From contig NC_051104.1 of NCBI RefSeq assembly GCF_901709675.1, positions 749,001 to 813,000 on the forward strand: a DNA stretch of 64,000 bases. Direction: 5' to 3'. The stretch comes from Syngnathus acus (lineage: Eukaryota > Chordata > Actinopteri > Syngnathiformes > Syngnathidae). Under the pieces are notes generated by a model that was not told the DNA's origin, searched no databases, and worked only from the letters and a program-made list of their open reading frames with translations. Positions 36,547-48,198 of this stretch are shown here, in pieces (position 1 is the stretch's first letter; each line of letters begins with the position of its first letter). Position numbers and translations under genes: made by a program.

Positions 36547-39510
36547 GGCCTCACCCTTTGCGAGAACCTTCCCTTGAACCACGACCGCCGGCCCTCAGCA
36601 GGAGGTGCACATGAGGCCGGCTTTGAAAAATAACACCTTCGAGATTTTCGGAGTTTGAAGACGGATCGTGGTCTGCAGATGGCTAAGTTCTCTTTCCGCC
36701 ATTTTGGATCTACCTCCCAGACCCCAAAAAAAACAAGGGCTGAAAATCCAGCATAAATTCTTTCTCCTCTCTAGAGAAATTACTTTTTACTGAGCATACT
36801 GAGCACTTGTGATCATCTTCTTTATTTATGTCTGGATTATTTTATAATATTATTTTTATTCCTTTCTTTGGGAAAAGCTGATTTGAGATACAAGTGTTTT
36901 AAGTTAATCACATGGTGATGGAACAATTTAAAGTCTTGCATGAAGGCAGCACAGGCCTCTCTTTTGTGCATTAAGCACACTAAACTGCTGCAAGCATTTA
37001 GAAACAAAATGCTTTTCAAAGCAAAATTCTAAATTGCAAATGAAACCCTTTTTTTTATATTCGTTGTAAGCGTGGCATACCTAATAAGTTAAGAATCATT
37101 ATTTGAGAACACTGTGGCTCTTTGGCTAATAAAGCCTCGGAACACGATGAAACTTTTGTCTATAAACCACTCTACAGGATGGAGTAATATGAAGGAATCT
37201 GTGAAGTTCGATTTGGTAGTCTGTCAAAAGTAATAAAGCGCAGCTACAAATCATTCTTAAAAGCAAATTCGAGGCAACCATTTGAGCGTGCCTCCACGGG
37301 TCTAAACACACTATTTTGATTAATATTGCGCTTGTGGGAATAGAATTAAGCAGATTGAGCCATCCGTTTTCAATCATCTCAGGGCACTGACATGTTGGCC
37401 TATATCACCCCCTGCTGTCAACTGATATTGACATCAAGATATCTTCGGGCTCGCATTGCGAACCAAGCAAACCCACAACGTCGCTCGGCTCGCCTCTGTC
37501 TCTATTCTAGTCTACTTGCTAAATAAAGCTTATCTCACACGTCCCCGAAGGCTTCCCTACCTGTAAATGCAACATGGCACTTACGCAATAAAGTCAGCAT
37601 GAGTGCCAGTCAGAGAAAGAAGCGGCCGCGTGACTTGACGTTTGCCTCTAAAACAGCTGTGGTGCCTTCATTTTTTTCTTTTTCTTTCCTGGTCTTGTTT
37701 CGGAGGGCCTGTTGGCACAGCTCCATTCAGGGCTTTCACACCAGTCTCACTCACTTCTCACTCCATGGGCTCTGCCTCGCAGGTCATAAATTAAGCCGGG
37801 GAAAAAGTGAGGGAAGGGCGGGGAGGTGGGCGGATGGAGCTTTTGGATAAAGGAAAAATAATTCTGTGCTGGTTGATGTTTCAAAGACAGGAGAGAGAAG
37901 CAGCAGCACCGTAGTGGATGAAAGGCAAAAACAAAGCAACAGATTCAGGCCTTGTGTTTTGGGTTATTCACTATGGCAGGGTGGATGGCCTTTTGTGCTC
38001 ACATTTAATTTCTTTTTAAATCGAATATTGGGCCAGCTAATATCTAGATGAGGTAAATGTGCTTGTAAAAATAGTTTCAATAATACAATACAGTAATGAG
38101 AAAATTAAACATAATTTGGAAATAGTTTTTGTCTGTCTGCATGTGTTGCGACACCAGCCGTGTTCAAATACACTTCATTTGTTTCGTCTTGGCATGAATC
38201 TAGCAGCCTTTAAGAGAGTCATATAGATGTTTTAAAGATGAAACATCTAATTATTTTCTTTTTATGTTTAAGTTGACATAGTGAGTTTGAAAAACTATTC
38301 AACATTTTTCCAACCCGGCCCTTAAAAACAACAAAAACCATGTTTGCAAAAAACATCGACGTATGATTTGGTTTAGTGGGCCACAAAAAATAGGGGTGGG
38401 CCTGATATGGTCCCTACGCCTGGTGAAATGATTGTTGCAGCATATAATGCGTGTCATAATATGGTTGTGGCGACAAGCACCGAGATGGCTGCCCTTGTCA
38501 AAAGGCAGACGACTATGATGTGACTTGCAAAGAAAAGATTCCTGATGGGTGCCGCCGCGCATATTCACATTTGAATCGCGCCGTGATTGGCGCACATTGT
38601 CCTCAATAAGGCCGCCATACTCTCCCCAGACATACGACAATGACCTCGTGGCCCGGATGAGGGAGGAGGGAGGGCTGCAAACGTGACGGGACTAGCACGC
38701 AGGCTCCAAATTTGGAATACTGATTTTAAAGATGTATGAACTCTATTGTCGAAAATATAACAAAGGAGAAAAAGCAAATAGAGTAAGAGGAGAAAAAAAC
38801 TCGGCTTTGCGTGAGAGCGCGTACGGAACCATATGGACGCCCTTCACGTCTGCTCATTTCATACATGTTTCTTTTGACATCAATAACGCCGAGGCGTCCA
38901 GCAGCGCTTGGAACCCGTCCAAAACAATTATAAAGTTGCCGTGGAAACTGAGGTCCCGTGCCAGAGCGAGGCATACTGTCTCCGCTCAGATAACCCCCGT
39001 CGAAAAGTCACGACGCACAAAAGCACAAGTTAGGGGGGGGGGTGAAAAGCGGGAGGGATGGGCTGTGGTGAGGAGACAAAAGCTCGGACATCCACGGATG
39101 ATGCAATGACCAGTGGCCGACTAGCTACAAAAAGACTTTATTCACCCTGAGGAGGACATTAGGTTAATAGAAATGGACTTACTGCAGCCCTAATTTTGAC
39201 ATTGCAGTGAACAAAACAAAAACACACATCAGGATGGAGAAGAAGCCAGCCTCCTCTGTGACACGTGCAATTTTGAGCTGGGAACACTGGGAAATATTGT
39301 AACCTCCACGTTAAGCTAATGAACACCAAGACGAAAGCGGCATAAATGGAGGCCTTTTTTTTTTTTAACATTCATCTCGGGGTGTCCTCATTATGCGGCC
39401 GACGCGACAAGCTCGTTAGGAGTGCACGAAAGATTACCCATGCAGCTAAAGAGCACGGCGCAAACACAAACAGACACACAGACAGATTGTAAAACAGGTA
39501 GGAATGCGGC

Positions 39511-39564
39511 GAACACACACACACGCGCACACGCGCACTCACACACACGCACACACACACAAAC

Positions 39565-39657
<93 letters not shown>
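39511..39657. repeat. (CA)n microsatellite
   Basis: The first 60 bp is a CA repeat interrupted by CG and AA variants. Positions about 39571-39656 are pure (AC), roughly 43 units. Long Cys-Val or Thr-His open frames through it are artefacts of the repeat. Confidence 0.98.
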
Positions 39658-39659
<2 letters not shown>

Positions 39660-40670
39660 GAGAGAGAGCGAGAAACCCCCGGTGGGTGTAACTGGGCTCT
39701 TGGAGTCAGAAAGACAATCTGAGCGGCTTTCAAAGACCCCCTGACTGTCTGCCGTGTTTATTCAGATGGGAACGGAGAAGGCCGGCCTTGTACTGCTTTG
39801 TTTTGATCTCACTGATGAAGAACATCAGTGTCAGTGTTCTTCCCGGCCATTCCAGATGATAAAATGCTCCCTTGGTGGTGCACAGACTTTGTGTGCGTGT
39901 GTATATATGTGCGTGTTATTGCTCTTCATGTTTGATAGTCTGGATGCAGTATAAAGCGATACCTGATCTGTGTATAAATAAAACAAAACACTAAAATACA
40001 CCTTTACCAAGATTTTTGTAAGTCGGGGAGAAGCTAAGGTTAGTACGGGTTGTTGCTGGAAGTCTAAAGTTCAGGTGTTCTGGGCAGTGTTGCATTTGCA
40101 CCAGAGACACCTTTTAGCCAAATTGTTCAATTTTGGTTTCATTGAAGCATTGCATATTTTTTTGGAAGATTTCAAATGTAGCCAGGCCGAGATGTTTTTT
40201 TTTTTCTCTAAGTCTAGTCTTGCCACCCTGGCCCACGCGTAGTACAGACGTATGAAGACAACGGCTGATTGTTGTCAAGTGTACCACACAGCCAGTACTT
40301 GCCAGCCCCTTCAAATTTGCAGTTGCCCTCTTGGCAGGCTCCCTGACCGCTTTTCATCTCACGTTTTCATCCATTTTGGAGGGACATCCAGTTCTCGGTA
40401 ATATCACTGTTGAGCTGTATTTTCTGCACTTGATAATAACTGTCTTCATTGTGTTCCATTTAATTCCTTAGAAATTCTTTTGTGCCCTTCTTTCTGACTG
40501 ATACCTCTAAAACAATGAGATCTTTCTGATGCTCCGGAAACTCCCCTTACTCTCCTAATTTTTGTTCTATTTAGTGTGGCCCTGACCCTCTTTGGTTTCA
40601 TACCACAATGCACAAAAATAAACACACACATACCTCTTTGCTAAGACAGAATTGTTCCTACGGTTCTTGA

Positions 40671-40810
40671 AGTCAAAGTCAAGTCAAAGTCAGCTTTATT
40701 GTCAATCCCTTCATATGTCAAGACACACAAAGAAACCGAAATTCCGTTTCCTCCATCCCACGGTGACGAGACATACAAGTAGGCGACACAAAACAAAAAC
40801 AAGAAGGCAC
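40671..40810 (-). mobile_element. 5'-truncated LINE 3' end (L2-like)
   Basis: On the minus strand this ends in CAATAAAGCTGACTTTGACT followed by TGACT-type tandem units. That is a common 3' end of fish L2-group LINEs. Only the untranslated 3' part is present, as expected for a truncated insertion. The family name is from memory of the end sequence and is not certain. Confidence 0.55.
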
Positions 40811-41699
40811 AAACCATAAATAATAAATAAAATAAAATGAGCGATGAATAAAAACAGACCAATAACCCATTGAATATGAGGGGCCTCATTGAATTAGACC
40901 TCATTACAATTCAGAGGCTTTCTGATGATGGAGTCTTAATCAAAAACATGGCTAAAGTGTAAAAAGGCAGGTTGTATTAGCACATTTACATTAGTCTTAT
41001 GACAACACACCACCAATGTTGTTTTCTGGGCTACAGCGGGTCCACTTGGGTAATTTGTGTTACGCAAATTAATTAAAAGAAGGTTTTAGCCGCCGCAAAC
41101 CTACTGAAGTGTCAGCAAATCTGTGCCCGAGTCGTCATTTGTTCTCATTAGCGTTTCTCGGGTAGAAATCAGCACTGCTTGAGGGGATACGGTGATTTTT
41201 TACGTGCAAATAGGGAAAGTCGACCCGCTGGCGTCACACAATTTGTAACACAGAGGCACGCTGCACAAATGTGTGTGTGTGTTTATATTTTGTGTTTGAT
41301 ATGTGGAGAAAAAAGGTCATTTGTGCATTAGACTTAGTAGTGACCACGAGGTGGCACATTATTAGCTCAATACTGTCCTCTTGTGGGCATTTGACAATAA
41401 CATTTAATGGGGCTGTTGCGAATACACAGAGGATAGATAGAATAGTGTATAAAGATAAAAGATTGATAGAAATATTCTATAGATTCGTTTATAATAATTA
41501 AACATAAGTATGCTGGGACTACTTGCAAAGAAACTATTCAAAATAGTACATTTTAAACTAATATTTAGTAATAATACAATAATGTAATTGTTGGTTTCTT
41601 TCTATACATAGATAAAATATTTGTGCTTTTTTATTATTGTTACTTGATTACGTAATCTCCGACAGTCGTAAACACAGAGCAGTCTATTAATTTGTCTCC
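40811..41699. other. intergenic; CTCF-like site near the scramblase gene
   Basis: No gene is seen. A homeodomain/POU-type word (CGCAAATTAATTAA) lies near 41054-41067. A good match to the CTCF core lies at 41344-41357 (CCACGAGGTGGCAC). Confidence 0.5.
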
Positions 41700-41703
41700 T
41701 CCT

Positions 41704-41870
41704 CATTGGCTGCCGCAGACAGGAAGTGTTGTGACGTAGACCAATGAAATTAGACGTTTATCCTTGGGGTTTAGTTCCGGAGCGGATCGTTATTGATACG
41801 AGTAGCGGCCAGATAATTGGTGAGTAGTCGCACTTTTTGCGGCGACACAGATGCGTGCATGTGACGTCAT
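41704..41870 (+). promoter_or_regulatory. promoter-like region of the scramblase gene
   Basis: This short region has ATTGG (41705-41709), an ETS-type CAGGAAGTG (41720-41728), CCAAT (41741-41745) and a perfect palindromic CRE, TGACGTCA (41862-41869), in CpG-containing sequence. No TATA box is visible. It lies 350-520 bp upstream of the first supported coding exon. The combination fits a housekeeping-type promoter, but a transcription start cannot be read from sequence alone. Confidence 0.5.
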
Positions 41871-42224
41871 CCGACACGCGTGGCCACGGCTGCTTGCGGC
41901 GCGTGACAGTGACAAGTGGGGCGCGCGCAGTTTCGCTCATTTCACCGCCTGACATGACGTTGGCGTTTGACCCACTTAGTTGCCTAGAAACGCGCACTAT
42001 TTTGTGTCGCTGTAAACAAATAAACAAACTAATCCTTAATTGTAGTTCAAATGTGTGCCTTGCGTCACTTGCTGGGTTTCGAAAAAATCATTATTAATCC
42101 AGAGATGGAGTGTTAAAGACCACCCTGGATCCGTCTCCGTTTGTTTGCGTGTCATCCCTCAAAAGAACGGAAGAGGGCGCCAGATGTCAACATTAACCGT
42201 CATTCCTCATTAGATCGAGAAGAC

Positions 42225-43948
42225 ATGAACATGTACGAGGTTCCGGAGATACCAGGCTGTCCGCCTGGATTGGAATACCTCACTCAGGTAAACGGTTTAT
42301 ATTCATTTATTATTTTATATATTATTTTCATCAGCAGAATAAGGTGATTGAAACACAGAGGTTGCAAAAGTACTGACACTTCATTCTATTTGTAGACGTA
42401 CAGATATCTGTGCAAAACACACACAAGTTCAGAACATTCAGACTATGGGAAACATAAATAAATTATTAGTTTGTATCAAATGGATCATGAAATTTAGTTC
42501 ACTTGAAGTTTATAGCGGGGGTTCACTGTACTGTGTATTTATGGTAATATTTTCAGCATTTGCTTTTCCAGGTGGACCAGCTACTCATCAAACAAAAAGT
42601 TGAGGTGGTTGAAGGTAAGCAGCAAGATCTTCCGAGAAACTAAACATACATGCGCAGTCGAGCTCGTTATCGTTGGTCCTCGCAGCTCTGGTGGGATTTG
42701 AGAGCAACAACAAGTACGAGGTGCTGAACTCCGTGGGTCAGAATGTGTTTTACGCCGTCGAGGAGAATGACTGCCTGAGTCGACAGTGCTGCGGTCCCAT
42801 GCGCCCCTTCTCCATCCACGTCTTGGACAACTTTGGACAGGAGATCATTACAGTCACCCGTCCACTCAAGTGCATGTCCTGCTTCTTCCCGTGCTGTCTT
42901 CAGGAGGTGCGACCATACTCCTGTAGTCTGTCATGTACCTCTGCCGTCTGAACCGAATCAAACAAACAGCGGCCTTTCTTTGTGCAGTTGGAGGTGCAGG
43001 CCCCTCCAGGTAACACGGTGGGGTACATCAAGCAACAGTGGCAGCCCTTGTCCCCGAAATTCATTGTGGCCAATGAACACATGGAGCCGGTCCTCAAGAT
43101 CCACGGGCCCTTCTGTGGATGGAGCTGCCTTCCAGATGTGGACTTTGAGGTGGGTGAAGCTAAACACAGCAAGGTTATTGATATGAAGAGAAGGAAACTG
43201 AAGCAAGGCTGCCTTTAAGAGACACAAAGATCAAGGCAGCGGGCCAGCGGGCAGACAGCCTGGAATTGAGCGGGAATCCCGCCACGCTTCAGAAACCAAC
43301 AAGACCTAAACTTGTGTCTGAAAGATCCAGATGTCAGCAGTTTGTATCTTATACGCTCTCTTCGTTCAGATCCTGACCATGGATGAGGTAAGCAAGATTG
43401 GGAAAATCAGCAAGCAATGGACGGGCCTCCTTCGGGAAGTGTTCACAGATTCCGACAACTTTGGAATCAAGTTTCCGATGGACTTGGACGTGAGGATGAA
43501 GGCTGTCATGATCGGGGCATGTTTCCTCATCGTAAGTAACCCACTGGGGATACAAAAGGATCGACGCTCGTTCGGTCCTCTGCGCATGATTTCGTTCCTC
43601 CATGTTGCCAAATTCGTGACATTTTTGTCAAACAGAACATCTTGAATATTAAAGTCACAAAGCCCTCACAGGAGCCTTGCTGGCTGTCGGAAGTGTTCCC
43701 ATAGTGACCGTGCACACACACTCTGTAGCAGTTAGCTTCACCAAAACAGATTTTCAGCTCTTTCTATCTCTTCCAGGCATTTTTTTGCTCCAACGCGAAA
43801 ATGCCCTGAACAATTTTCACGGTTAATTTACGATGTGGCATACATTTCAATTTCAGCACTTGCATCATTGTCAGTTTAAGGTTTTCTCCATTGACGTCTG
43901 TTCTTTTTTTTTTTGCAGGATTTCATGTTTTTTGAGACAACTAACTAA
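42225..43948 (+). CDS. phospholipid scramblase (PLSCR family), six coding exons
   Basis: Exons are 42225-42287, 42572-42614, 42686-42906, 42988-43149, 43370-43531 and 43919-43948, all with GT-AG ends and matching phase, giving 226 residues. PLSCR landmarks appear in order: [18 protein letters not shown], the Cys-rich [12 protein letters not shown] (a palmitoylation-type cluster), [22 protein letters not shown] (equivalent to the nuclear-import segment of PLSCR1), the calcium-binding [12 protein letters not shown] at residues 192-203, and a C-terminal hydrophobic helix starting near 207 and ending DFMFFETTN. Family members move phospholipids between membrane leaflets in response to calcium. 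The N-terminus is only about 10 residues before PPGLEY and lacks the long proline-rich part of PLSCR1. I chose ATG 42225 because a good Kozak context (GAC before ATG) precedes it and the frame closes upstream at 42114; an upstream coding exon is possible. The gene lies beside plod2, as PLSCR1/2/4/5 do in mammals, but I cannot say which paralogue it is. Confidence 0.93.
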
Positions 43949-44870
43949 GGAGTTGAAATGTTATCATGCAACGCTGCTGGAAGGAACGAGGCCACAAAGT
44001 GAGCCGTCCCTGTGTCGCAAATGTTCTCCGATCAATCGTGTCAACAAAGGAACATTGAAACTTGGAGATGCATGGATGTAAAGATCCGAACTTTGTTTTA
44101 GTCTTTAGCTACAACGATTGTTTTTTTTATGCTTTTTGGGCTTGTGTTAGCAGCCTCTATGGACTTTTTTGTTTTTTTAAATGTCATTTGGATGCTTCAG
44201 TGAGACTGTATGGCATTATGTTACATGGTTCTCAAATTCAAATAGCGGACTACGTAAAGAATATGGAGTCTTTTTAGAGGACTTACTGGGTGTGTATTCA
44301 TGCTTTAAGTCAACTTTGAAGTGAAATGTAAACGATTATTTTCAACTAACAAAACATGATGGGTTTAAAATGTACGTTTCAGCCTCCTCCACAAGAGGTC
44401 GCTATCTTATCACATTCCCGATGAGAGCCAAGTCTGATTTATGCCATTGAGTATCTATTTTTGGACAGACTTGGGTTTGAAATGCATGCTACTTGAATTT
44501 AGAGTCAGTGATTGCTCATTCACTTTTAACTGACTATGGATTGTACACTTGAAATTTATTCAAAATATTTTTTGGGTGTGTTGAGTCACCATGAATTCAC
44601 TGTATTTAAAGTACATGTATTGTAGCAAAAACTCTTGGAAGAATAGTTACAAATGTTAATTACTGAAATTCTGTGTATTTATTTTTTCTACAAAAGTTTT
44701 TGTTTGCTTTGTGTTCAGTTAAATGAAAACTGTGTTTCATTATTTATGTTTTTATGCCTCTGCTGAGATTTGTTTGGGCAGGTATTGTGGATGAATTTTG
44801 CCATCTGTTACAGTTGTCGGAAACAGTTGGTGGACTAATTCACTGAAATAAATGTGACAAGCATTCTTTG
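43949..44870 (+). other. 3' untranslated region of the scramblase gene
   Basis: The AT-rich sequence after the stop has no further PLSCR exon. A canonical AATAAA at 44847-44852 is the best polyadenylation signal. A CTCF-like word is present at about 44390-44405. Confidence 0.55.
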
Positions 44871-45055
44871 TTAGGTCAGGCTGCATGTATGGTGTGGTGG
44901 ATAATATAATGGATGCTGCGCTCCCTTGAGGTCATTTCTTAAAAACTACATTCAATGAACCTGAATGGAAATGCCAATTAAAAAGAAATCTCTTGGATTT
45001 GGTCGAAAAAACAATGTCATTGTTTACCAGTTATAGTTGATTTATGACTTTTCAG

Positions 45056-45150
45056 GCGTGACCCGAGTGTCCAAGAAGTACGACTCGTCGCTGCAATTGA
45101 AACTGCAGCCCTACGTACCACCAAAGAAGAGTAACGTCATCGATACTTAA
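45056..45150 (+). CDS. unassigned coding-looking terminal exon
   Basis: A good acceptor (TTTATGACTTTTCAG) is followed directly by an open segment that reads VTRVSKKYDSS, then LQLKLQPYVPP, then KKSNVIDT and a TAA stop. The third codon positions are mostly G or C, in sharp contrast to the AT-rich flanks, which is what a real exon looks like. To read in this frame it needs an upstream exon ending in phase 1. Joining it to the last phase-0 scramblase donor gives an immediate stop, so it is not a simple alternative end of that gene. I do not recognise the peptide. It could be the last exon of a gene whose other exons I missed, an exon remnant, or chance. Confidence 0.35.
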
Positions 45151-45768
45151 AGTGGCCAAACCGCAGACAGTTGCGTGGCTCACATATCGCATTAAGCATA
45201 TCCTTCACAAGAACAGGCGGATTTTTTTTTTTATGGTTCAAATGACGTCCGACATTGTTGATGGCGTCCACCTTTCAAGGAAGCACTTAACACTGGCTGG
45301 TTTGTCACTTTTCTTGTTCTGCACTCCACTTTCCCTAAGGAAGGTTTCTCATTCGTCGTCACGGGTAGACATATTGGCAGTCTGGTGCATCATCTGTTTC
45401 TTCTTTTAGCTGATTAAATACAAACTCCGCCTGTCTCCACTGCGGTGCCAGGAACAGAGGAAAGTCGCGTGTAGTCAGGAAGCCGCCACAGTGTTTACAA
45501 TTTTGTTAATGCGAGGACAGTTGCAGTCTTGAATGTTTGGGGCTTCGAGGGAAAAAAATTAGCTTTAATGAAAGCGCAGCACCAATTATTCCTCTTCTGC
45601 CTTCTTAAGTCTGTTAGTCAAGTCGACAGGCCGTTAACAATCAAATGCAGGTGTTGCTCGGCATCGGGACTTTTCACATGACATCAATTGCCACAGAAGC
45701 TTTCCTGCTTCTGTATTTTGTATCTGCTTTTTTTTTTATTGCCGTATAGTGGTGGTGGTGGTGGCATA
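45151..45768. other. intergenic, nothing recognised
   Basis: AT-rich unique sequence with no gene seen. A short (GGT)n run lies at 45750-45763. Confidence 0.6.
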
Positions 45769-45776
45769 CCTTAAGG

Positions 45777-46104
45777 CACAGGTGTCAAACTCAAGGCCCG
45801 GGGGCCAGATACGGCCCGCCACATCATTTGATGTGGCCCGCGAAGACAAATTGTGCATCAAATTTGTGTGTTATTACTAGAATTGCAAATTGTCTTCACT
45901 TTTAATATCTTTTTTTTTTTTAATATTTGACCAGTTTTTACTTGTCTGATTTGAAAAGGAGTTATTTGTCAGTTTGTTTTGTAGCTTATACTGTATATAA
46001 TATGAGGTGCTCATACATTTATTTGGGTTGACAGTCATAATGGCCCTCCGAAAGAAGCTATGACTACAATGCGGCCCGCGAAAAAAAAGAGTTTGACACC
46101 CCTG
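45777..46104. mobile_element. non-autonomous hAT element (328 bp)
   Basis: The terminal inverted repeats are CACAGGTGTCAAACTC and GAGTTTGACACCCCTG, and the element is flanked by a perfect 8-bp duplication, CCTTAAGG, at 45769-45776 and 46105-46112. An 8-bp target duplication plus CA...TG-type ends is diagnostic of the hAT superfamily. There is no transposase frame. A close relative in opposite orientation sits in plod2 intron 8. Confidence 0.92.
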
Positions 46105-46112
46105 CCTTAAGG

Positions 46113-46702
46113 TACCGTGACAGGCCTACTCGATCTTTAGTAGTGCTTGAAAAAAAAAAAGGTATAGTAGCTCTGTAGTGTCTCACAGTGATGGCTCTGT
46201 CTGGATCTGCCCCAAGAACTTTTGGATACTTTGTCAAAGTGTAATGAAATCCAGCTTTTCCAAATGTTCGTATCGGGTCTTTTTTAAGACTGGGTCCAGT
46301 GCACTGAGGTAAGACTGCAAATTTTCTTTTAACGTGCTGCCAACATGCAGAAGAGATTCAGCACAACAAACATTTATTTTCAGAGTGACTTACTGAATAA
46401 AAATTGATTAGCCAGCAATTACAGCCAGCTGCATTAAAGGGCTTTGTGATGCGTGCAATCAAGGTGATGTTTGTTCGCTAACCTTTGTGTCAGCTTGGCT
46501 TGCGTTCACTTAACACTCGTGTGGATTACTGGTTCTTCTGAATGTGTTTCGACTCAAGAGAATTGGCACAGAGCTGCAACTGTCATAGCATGACAAAATA
46601 ATTTCCAAACATCATCCCGTTCTGTTGAAAAACTGAGTCGCAGTCCAATAGTGTCCGGTAAATTTGTCTGGCATGATCTCTCTGGACAATTTCAAGGTAT
46701 AT
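46113..46702. other. intergenic, nothing recognised
   Basis: No gene or repeat is recognised between the hAT element and the SINE insertion. Confidence 0.6.
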
Positions 46703-46715
46703 TGTAGAAGTAATC

Positions 46716-47084
46716 CATCCATCCATCCATCCATTTTCTGAACTGCTTAGTCCCCACGGGGGTCGCGGGAGTGCTGGAGCCTATCCCAGCCGTCATCGGG
46801 CAGTAGGCGGGGGACACCCTGAACCGGTTGCCAGCCAATCGCAGGGCACACGGAGACAAACAACCATTTGCACTCGCACTCACACCTAGGGACAATTTGG
46901 AGTCTTCAATCGGCCTACCAAGCATGTTTTTGGGATGTGGGAGGAAACCGGAGTGCCCGGAGAAAACCCACGCGGGCCCGGGGAGAACATGCAAACTCCA
47001 CACAGGGAGGGCCGGAGGTGGAATCGAACCCGCACCCTCCCAACTGTGAGGCGGACGTGCTACCCAGTGCGCCACCGAGCCGCC
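46716..47084 (-). mobile_element. tRNA-derived SINE with (ATGG)n tail
   Basis: On the minus strand it starts GGCGGCTCGGTGGCGCAC. It has an RNA polymerase III A box, TGGCGCACTGG (47074-47064), and a B box, GGTTCGATTCC (47030-47020). A long conserved body follows (GTTTGCATGTTCTCCC...) and it ends in AAAATGG plus ATGG units at about 46716-46738. The 13-bp duplication TGTAGAAGTAATC flanks it at 46703-46715 and 47085-47097, so both ends are exact. The (ATGG)n tail suggests mobilisation by an RTE-type LINE. A 135-residue open frame across it is not a gene. Confidence 0.92.
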
Positions 47085-47097
47085 TGTAGAAGTAATC

Positions 47098-48198
47098 ATC
47101 CTAATTAAAAAAAATAGGCCGCACCACCTTCGGACCGCAGCCTTGTGATGTCATTAAGTAAAACCCTTTCAGCGGAGCGGAGCATAGGAGGGAACGATTT
47201 ACCAGATGGGACAAGTCAGTCATCTGTAATGAGGAATGAGTGCTAAATGAGCCAAAGTTGTGGTTTCAAGGTCAGCGGGGCGTTGAGGTATGTGTAACAG
47301 TTGAATTGAACTGTTAGGATTGCGATTTTCTTTAAGAAAAATCAAACAAGCGCGACGCAAAAAGCGCACCCTCCAATTCTGCCTGTTTGCATTCCAAATC
47401 CATTGACTGCACACTTATCCTCATTACTGTCCATTTAACAGTCGGGTTCCTGTAATTGCAGTGACAAACTCTTTCCACTGACATACAGTACACCCCAGAA
47501 CAGCGCTGCATCAAACCTGACAAAAACATAATACTGTACGATGTGCCCAACACAGTTTTGCTGGGGGGGATATAGTCTATAAAATTGCTCAGCTGAAATC
47601 TTATCAATCAACTGACTTTGGGTGAAAAACAGGGCACACCCAGGACTGGTTGCCGATACATCAGAGGGCGCATAAAAAAAAAAACATTCGCAGTCACAGT
47701 CCATTCTTACCGATTACAATTTTGGTTTTAGCACCACTGAATAAAGAGTGTAGTGTAGATGAAGGGGGAGTGGTGTGGACAGGGGGAGGGTGTAATTGGA
47801 GTCTGGAGAGAGCAAGGGGGGGGAGGCAGGGTCTGTTGGGGGCTCAAATACAGCTGCACTTGGACACACTTTCACGCTGGACGTCGGCGTGTTAGGCACC
47901 GCTACTATCTTCCCTCCCTCGTCATCCGAGCCTTACGACACGCTGTCGCTCCATCTGGACCGCGCAACGCTGCATCAGCAATTCACAAACTTGGAGCTAC
48001 CCCCCTCCCCCCCTCCCCATCACCTCACTATTACTGCTGTACTTCTTAAATGTCTTATTGTGAGAGCGTGTAGTCAAAAGAAGAAAAGGATCCTCTGGGG
48101 TTTTGCTTGTGACTGGGACCGCCTTGTGCCGGGCTTGAAGGCAATTAAGTCAGGTCAACTCTAGTCCGCCTCATTTGGGACGACGCACTTTAACAGGG
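47098..48198 (+). promoter_or_regulatory. upstream region of plod2
   Basis: The sequence becomes CpG-richer from about 47870. Two hypoxia-response-type cores (RCGTG) lie at 47887-47891 and about 48065-48069. PLOD2 is a known HIF-1 target in mammals, so these are plausible but short motifs. There is no TATA box. A 122-residue open frame at 47796-48164 has no domain and is more likely promoter or leader sequence. Non-coding first-exon sequence must lie within a few hundred bases of ATG 48199. Confidence 0.4.

Larger units (their letters stand above)
36101..40670. other. intergenic with simple-sequence tracts, no gene seen
   Basis: No gene is supported. Simple-sequence tracts are a short (CA)n run at 36166-36190, an 18-bp G run, a C-rich block and a long (CA)n tract, the last three listed separately. 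The unique sequence at 37380-37520 and 38480-39110 has open frames without domains. Confidence 0.65.

Noticed and set aside
39372-39733. Cys-Val and Thr-His repeat proteins
   Set aside because: These are translations of the (CA)n microsatellite.
46692-47099. 135-residue open frame on the minus strand
   Set aside because: It lies entirely over the tRNA-derived SINE and its target duplications.
47796-48164. 122-residue frame just upstream of plod2
   Set aside because: No domain, ends in simple C-rich sequence, and lies where the promoter and leader of plod2 are expected.
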